Shown here: positions 62,429-64,000 of the stretch, piece by piece
Position numbering within the stretch: position 1 is the stretch's first letter
Layout of the letters: every line of letters starts with the position of its first letter
From: UBA7672 sp030824255
GTDB lineage: Bacteria; Pseudomonadota; Alphaproteobacteria; Caulobacterales; Hyphomonadaceae
Direction of reading: 5' to 3'
Assembly: GCA_942493305.1 (NCBI GenBank)
Contig: OW818686.1
Span: forward strand, 3,906,001-3,970,000
DNA length: 64,000 nt
Program-made: the position numbers and the translations under genes
The notes under the pieces: generated by a model
What the model was told of the DNA's origin: nothing
Databases searched by the model: none
The model's input: the letters and a program-made list of their open reading frames with translations, nothing else

Positions 62429-63241
62429 ATGACCCGCTACAAACCGGGCATGACACAGACACGCACGCTGATCGCTTTCAACACCGCAACCGCGAGCGAG
62501 AACAAGATCCATGACGACAGCGTAGCCAGCCGGTTCGGGTTTACTGGTGGGCTGGTGCCGGGCGTGGATGTGTTCGCCTACCTCGCGCACGCGCCGATGG
62601 CGGCCTGGGGAATGGACTGGCTCCGCGGGGGCGCGATGCGGGCACGGTTCTACAAGCCGGTGTACGATGGCGAACCGACGACGGTGACGTCTGTGGCGGA
62701 GGGGGATGGGCTGACGCTCACATGCTCGGCGCGCGGGGAGATGTGCGCGACGGGGTCAGCCGGGAGAAAGGGCGCAGCCGCGCCCATCGAGCTTTTGGGT
62801 TTGGGGGTGATGCCGGAGATGGATACCCGACCACGGGCATCGATGGAGAGCCTGAAGGTTGGCGCGACGCTGGGGACGTTGCGCGAGGTCTATCGGCGCG
62901 AGGCCGGGCTGGAGCACATCGAGGCGGTGCGGGATGACGCTGCGCTTTACGAGGATGGAGGCGTGGCGAATGCGGCGTGGCTGCTGCGGCGGGCTAACTA
63001 TGTGCTCGCGGAGAATGTCATGCTGGGGCCGTGGATCCATGTCGAGAGCGCGATCAACATGCACTCGCTCCTCCGCGACGGGGAAGAGCTGGAGGTGCGG
63101 GCGGTGGTGGCGGACAATGTGGACGCCAAAGGGCACCTGATGGTGGTGCTGGACGTGCAGATGTTGTCTGCGGCGCGGCATGTGATGAGCTGCCGACACT
63201 GGGCGATCTATGAGCCGCGGCAGGTGCGCGAGGCGCGCTGA
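62429..63241 (+). CDS. Hotdog-fold (MaoC/FAS1-like dehydratase) protein
   Basis: A 270-residue protein that looks like two hotdog domains. The first contains SENKIHDDSVASRFGFTGGLVPGVDVFAYLAHAPMAAWG and ARFYKPVYDGEPTTV, resembling MaoC-type hydratases; the second covers about residues 150-260. ATG codons at 62429 and 62450 are possible starts, and neither has a strong ribosome site. The substrate is unknown. It is divergent from the GMC gene and convergent with the M48 gene, so context gives little help. Confidence 0.7.
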   Translation: MTRYKPGMTQTRTLIAFNTATASENKIHDDSVASRFGFTGGLVPGVDVFAYLAHAPMAAWGMDWLRGGAMRARFYKPVYDGEPTTVTSVAEGDGLTLTCSARGEMCATGSAGRKGAAAPIELLGLGVMPEMDTRPRASMESLKVGATLGTLREVYRREAGLEHIEAVRDDAALYEDGGVANAAWLLRRANYVLAENVMLGPWIHVESAINMHSLLRDGEELEVRAVVADNVDAKGHLMVVLDVQMLSAARHVMSCRHWAIYEPRQVREAR

Positions 63242-63262
63242 GCACGCCTCGCTGATGTCTGA

Positions 63263-64000
63263 CTAGAATGTCGCGTAGCCGCGCGAGGTGATGTAGCTGC
63301 GCAGTTCGGCGATGCGGGTTTCGGGGTTCGGGTGCGTGGACATCCACTCGGTAGGACGATCGCTGGAGGCGGCTCCCATCTTTTCCCAGAGACGGACGGC
63401 CTGTTTCACGTCGTAGCCCGTCTGGTGCATGTAATCGACGCCGAGCTTGTCGGCTTCAAGTTCGTTGTTGCGGCTGAACGGCAGGAGGATGCCGACCGTG
63501 GCGCCCGCGCCGAGGACGCCGATCGCCATTTCCTGCTGGTCGCGCGGGAGACCGCCGAGCGCCGCGCCGCCAAGGGCGACACCGAGCGATGCGGCGGACT
63601 GCTGACCGGCGCGGAGGGCGGCGTGGCGGGCGACGACGTGACCGGCCTCGTGACCCATGACAGCAGCGATCTGTGCGTCGTTGTCCACGAAATCGATCAG
63701 ACCCTTGTAGAAACCGACCTTGCCGCCCGGCAGCACGAAGGCGTTGAGCTCTTTCGAGTCGAACACCACGAATTCCCACGCGGCGTTCTGCACCGGAGCG
63801 ACGGCGGAAATCTTGCGGCCAACGGCCTGGAGACGCGCGTTGGCGTTGGCGTCGCGCGAGATGGGCGTTTCCTTCTTGGTCTGTTCCCACGCCTCGGCCG
63901 CGAGCGGGACGAGATCGGAGTCCGAAGGAGCGAGAAATTCGCCGACGCTGGAGCAGCCGACAGCCGTGCCGGCGCCGCCCAGCACCATCGTGCCGGCGAT
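63263..64000 (-). CDS. M48 family metalloprotease (5' end outside window)
   Basis: Zinc protease of the M48 (HtpX/BepA-like) family, at least 245 residues. The frame is open to the window edge, so the start codon and part of the signal peptide lie beyond 64000. The visible end of the signal, GAGTAVGCSS, gives a lipobox. The zinc motif is GHEAGHVVARH (HExxH), and the third ligand Glu is in NNELEADKLGVDYM. ELNAFVLPGGKVGFYKGLIDFVDNDAQIAAV is the family block before the zinc site. A periplasmic quality-control role is likely. Confidence 0.92.
   Translation of the reverse strand: MAGTMVLGGAGTAVGCSSVGEFLAPSDSDLVPLAAEAWEQTKKETPISRDANANARLQAVGRKISAVAPVQNAAWEFVVFDSKELNAFVLPGGKVGFYKGLIDFVDNDAQIAAVMGHEAGHVVARHAALRAGQQSAASLGVALGGAALGGLPRDQQEMAIGVLGAGATVGILLPFSRNNELEADKLGVDYMHQTGYDVKQAVRLWEKMGAASSDRPTEWMSTHPNPETRIAELRSYITSRGYATF

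Overview
This 64 kb window is GC-rich chromosomal DNA from an alphaproteobacterium. The tRNA-His has no templated G-1 and carries G1:U72 and A73, the alphaproteobacterial arrangement. A GGAAC-N17-CGTT promoter of the sigma-EcfG type sits in front of a DUF3309 gene, and codon use and gene content also fit. Caulobacterales or Hyphomonadaceae-like bacteria are plausible, but the family cannot be fixed from sequence alone. Nearly all of the window is coding. I saw no CRISPR array, insertion sequence, prophage or rRNA.

Layout. (1) 1-3.4 kb: peroxide defence, with the 3' part of katG followed by ahpC and ahpD, each of the first two genes followed by an intrinsic terminator. (2) 3.4-5.0 kb: a hypothetical membrane protein and two small stress-type membrane proteins (GlsB/YeaQ type and DUF3309). 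(3) 5.1-15.5 kb, all minus strand: a complete homogentisate route for tyrosine/phenylalanine breakdown (hppD, hmgA, maiA, a FAH-family hydrolase, then the CoA-transferase subunits scoA and scoB that activate acetoacetate). It is interleaved with a GFA protein, a secreted Ntn-hydrolase acylase, an MliC-like lipoprotein and three unknown genes. (4) 15.7-19.4 kb: a ZIP metal transporter behind a Zur-like palindrome, then sulfate activation (cysD, cysNC). (5) 19.5-22.3 kb: an AsmA-family protein and tRNA-His.

(6) 22.4-41 kb is the most unusual block and looks somewhat less GC-rich. It holds a 2,371-residue secreted animal-type haem peroxidase with RTX repeats and a 325-residue alanine-rich helical insert; two OmpR-type two-component systems; a heavy-metal RND efflux system (adaptor, pump, DUF3240 protein, outer-membrane factor); and a PepSY protein with a cytochrome b561. 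Direct repeats of the form TnTCAG-N5-TnTCAG (11 bp apart) lie in front of three of these transcription units, with a looser version near the peroxidase. This suggests one metal/redox regulon.

(7) 41.2-51.2 kb: a type II secretion system split into two divergent operons (L-M-C-D-K and E-F-H-I-J). The major pseudopilin gene gspG and the prepilin peptidase are absent here. (8) 51.3-62.3 kb: a nearly symmetrical locus for sugars oxidised at C3. Two GMC oxidoreductases, each with a small exported subunit, and two exported DUF1080 (3-keto-glycoside hydrolase family) proteins surround a sugar/nucleoside MFS transporter, two xylose-isomerase-like TIM barrels and a Gfo/Idh/MocA dehydrogenase. (9) The right end carries a hotdog-fold protein and a 5'-truncated M48 metalloprotease.
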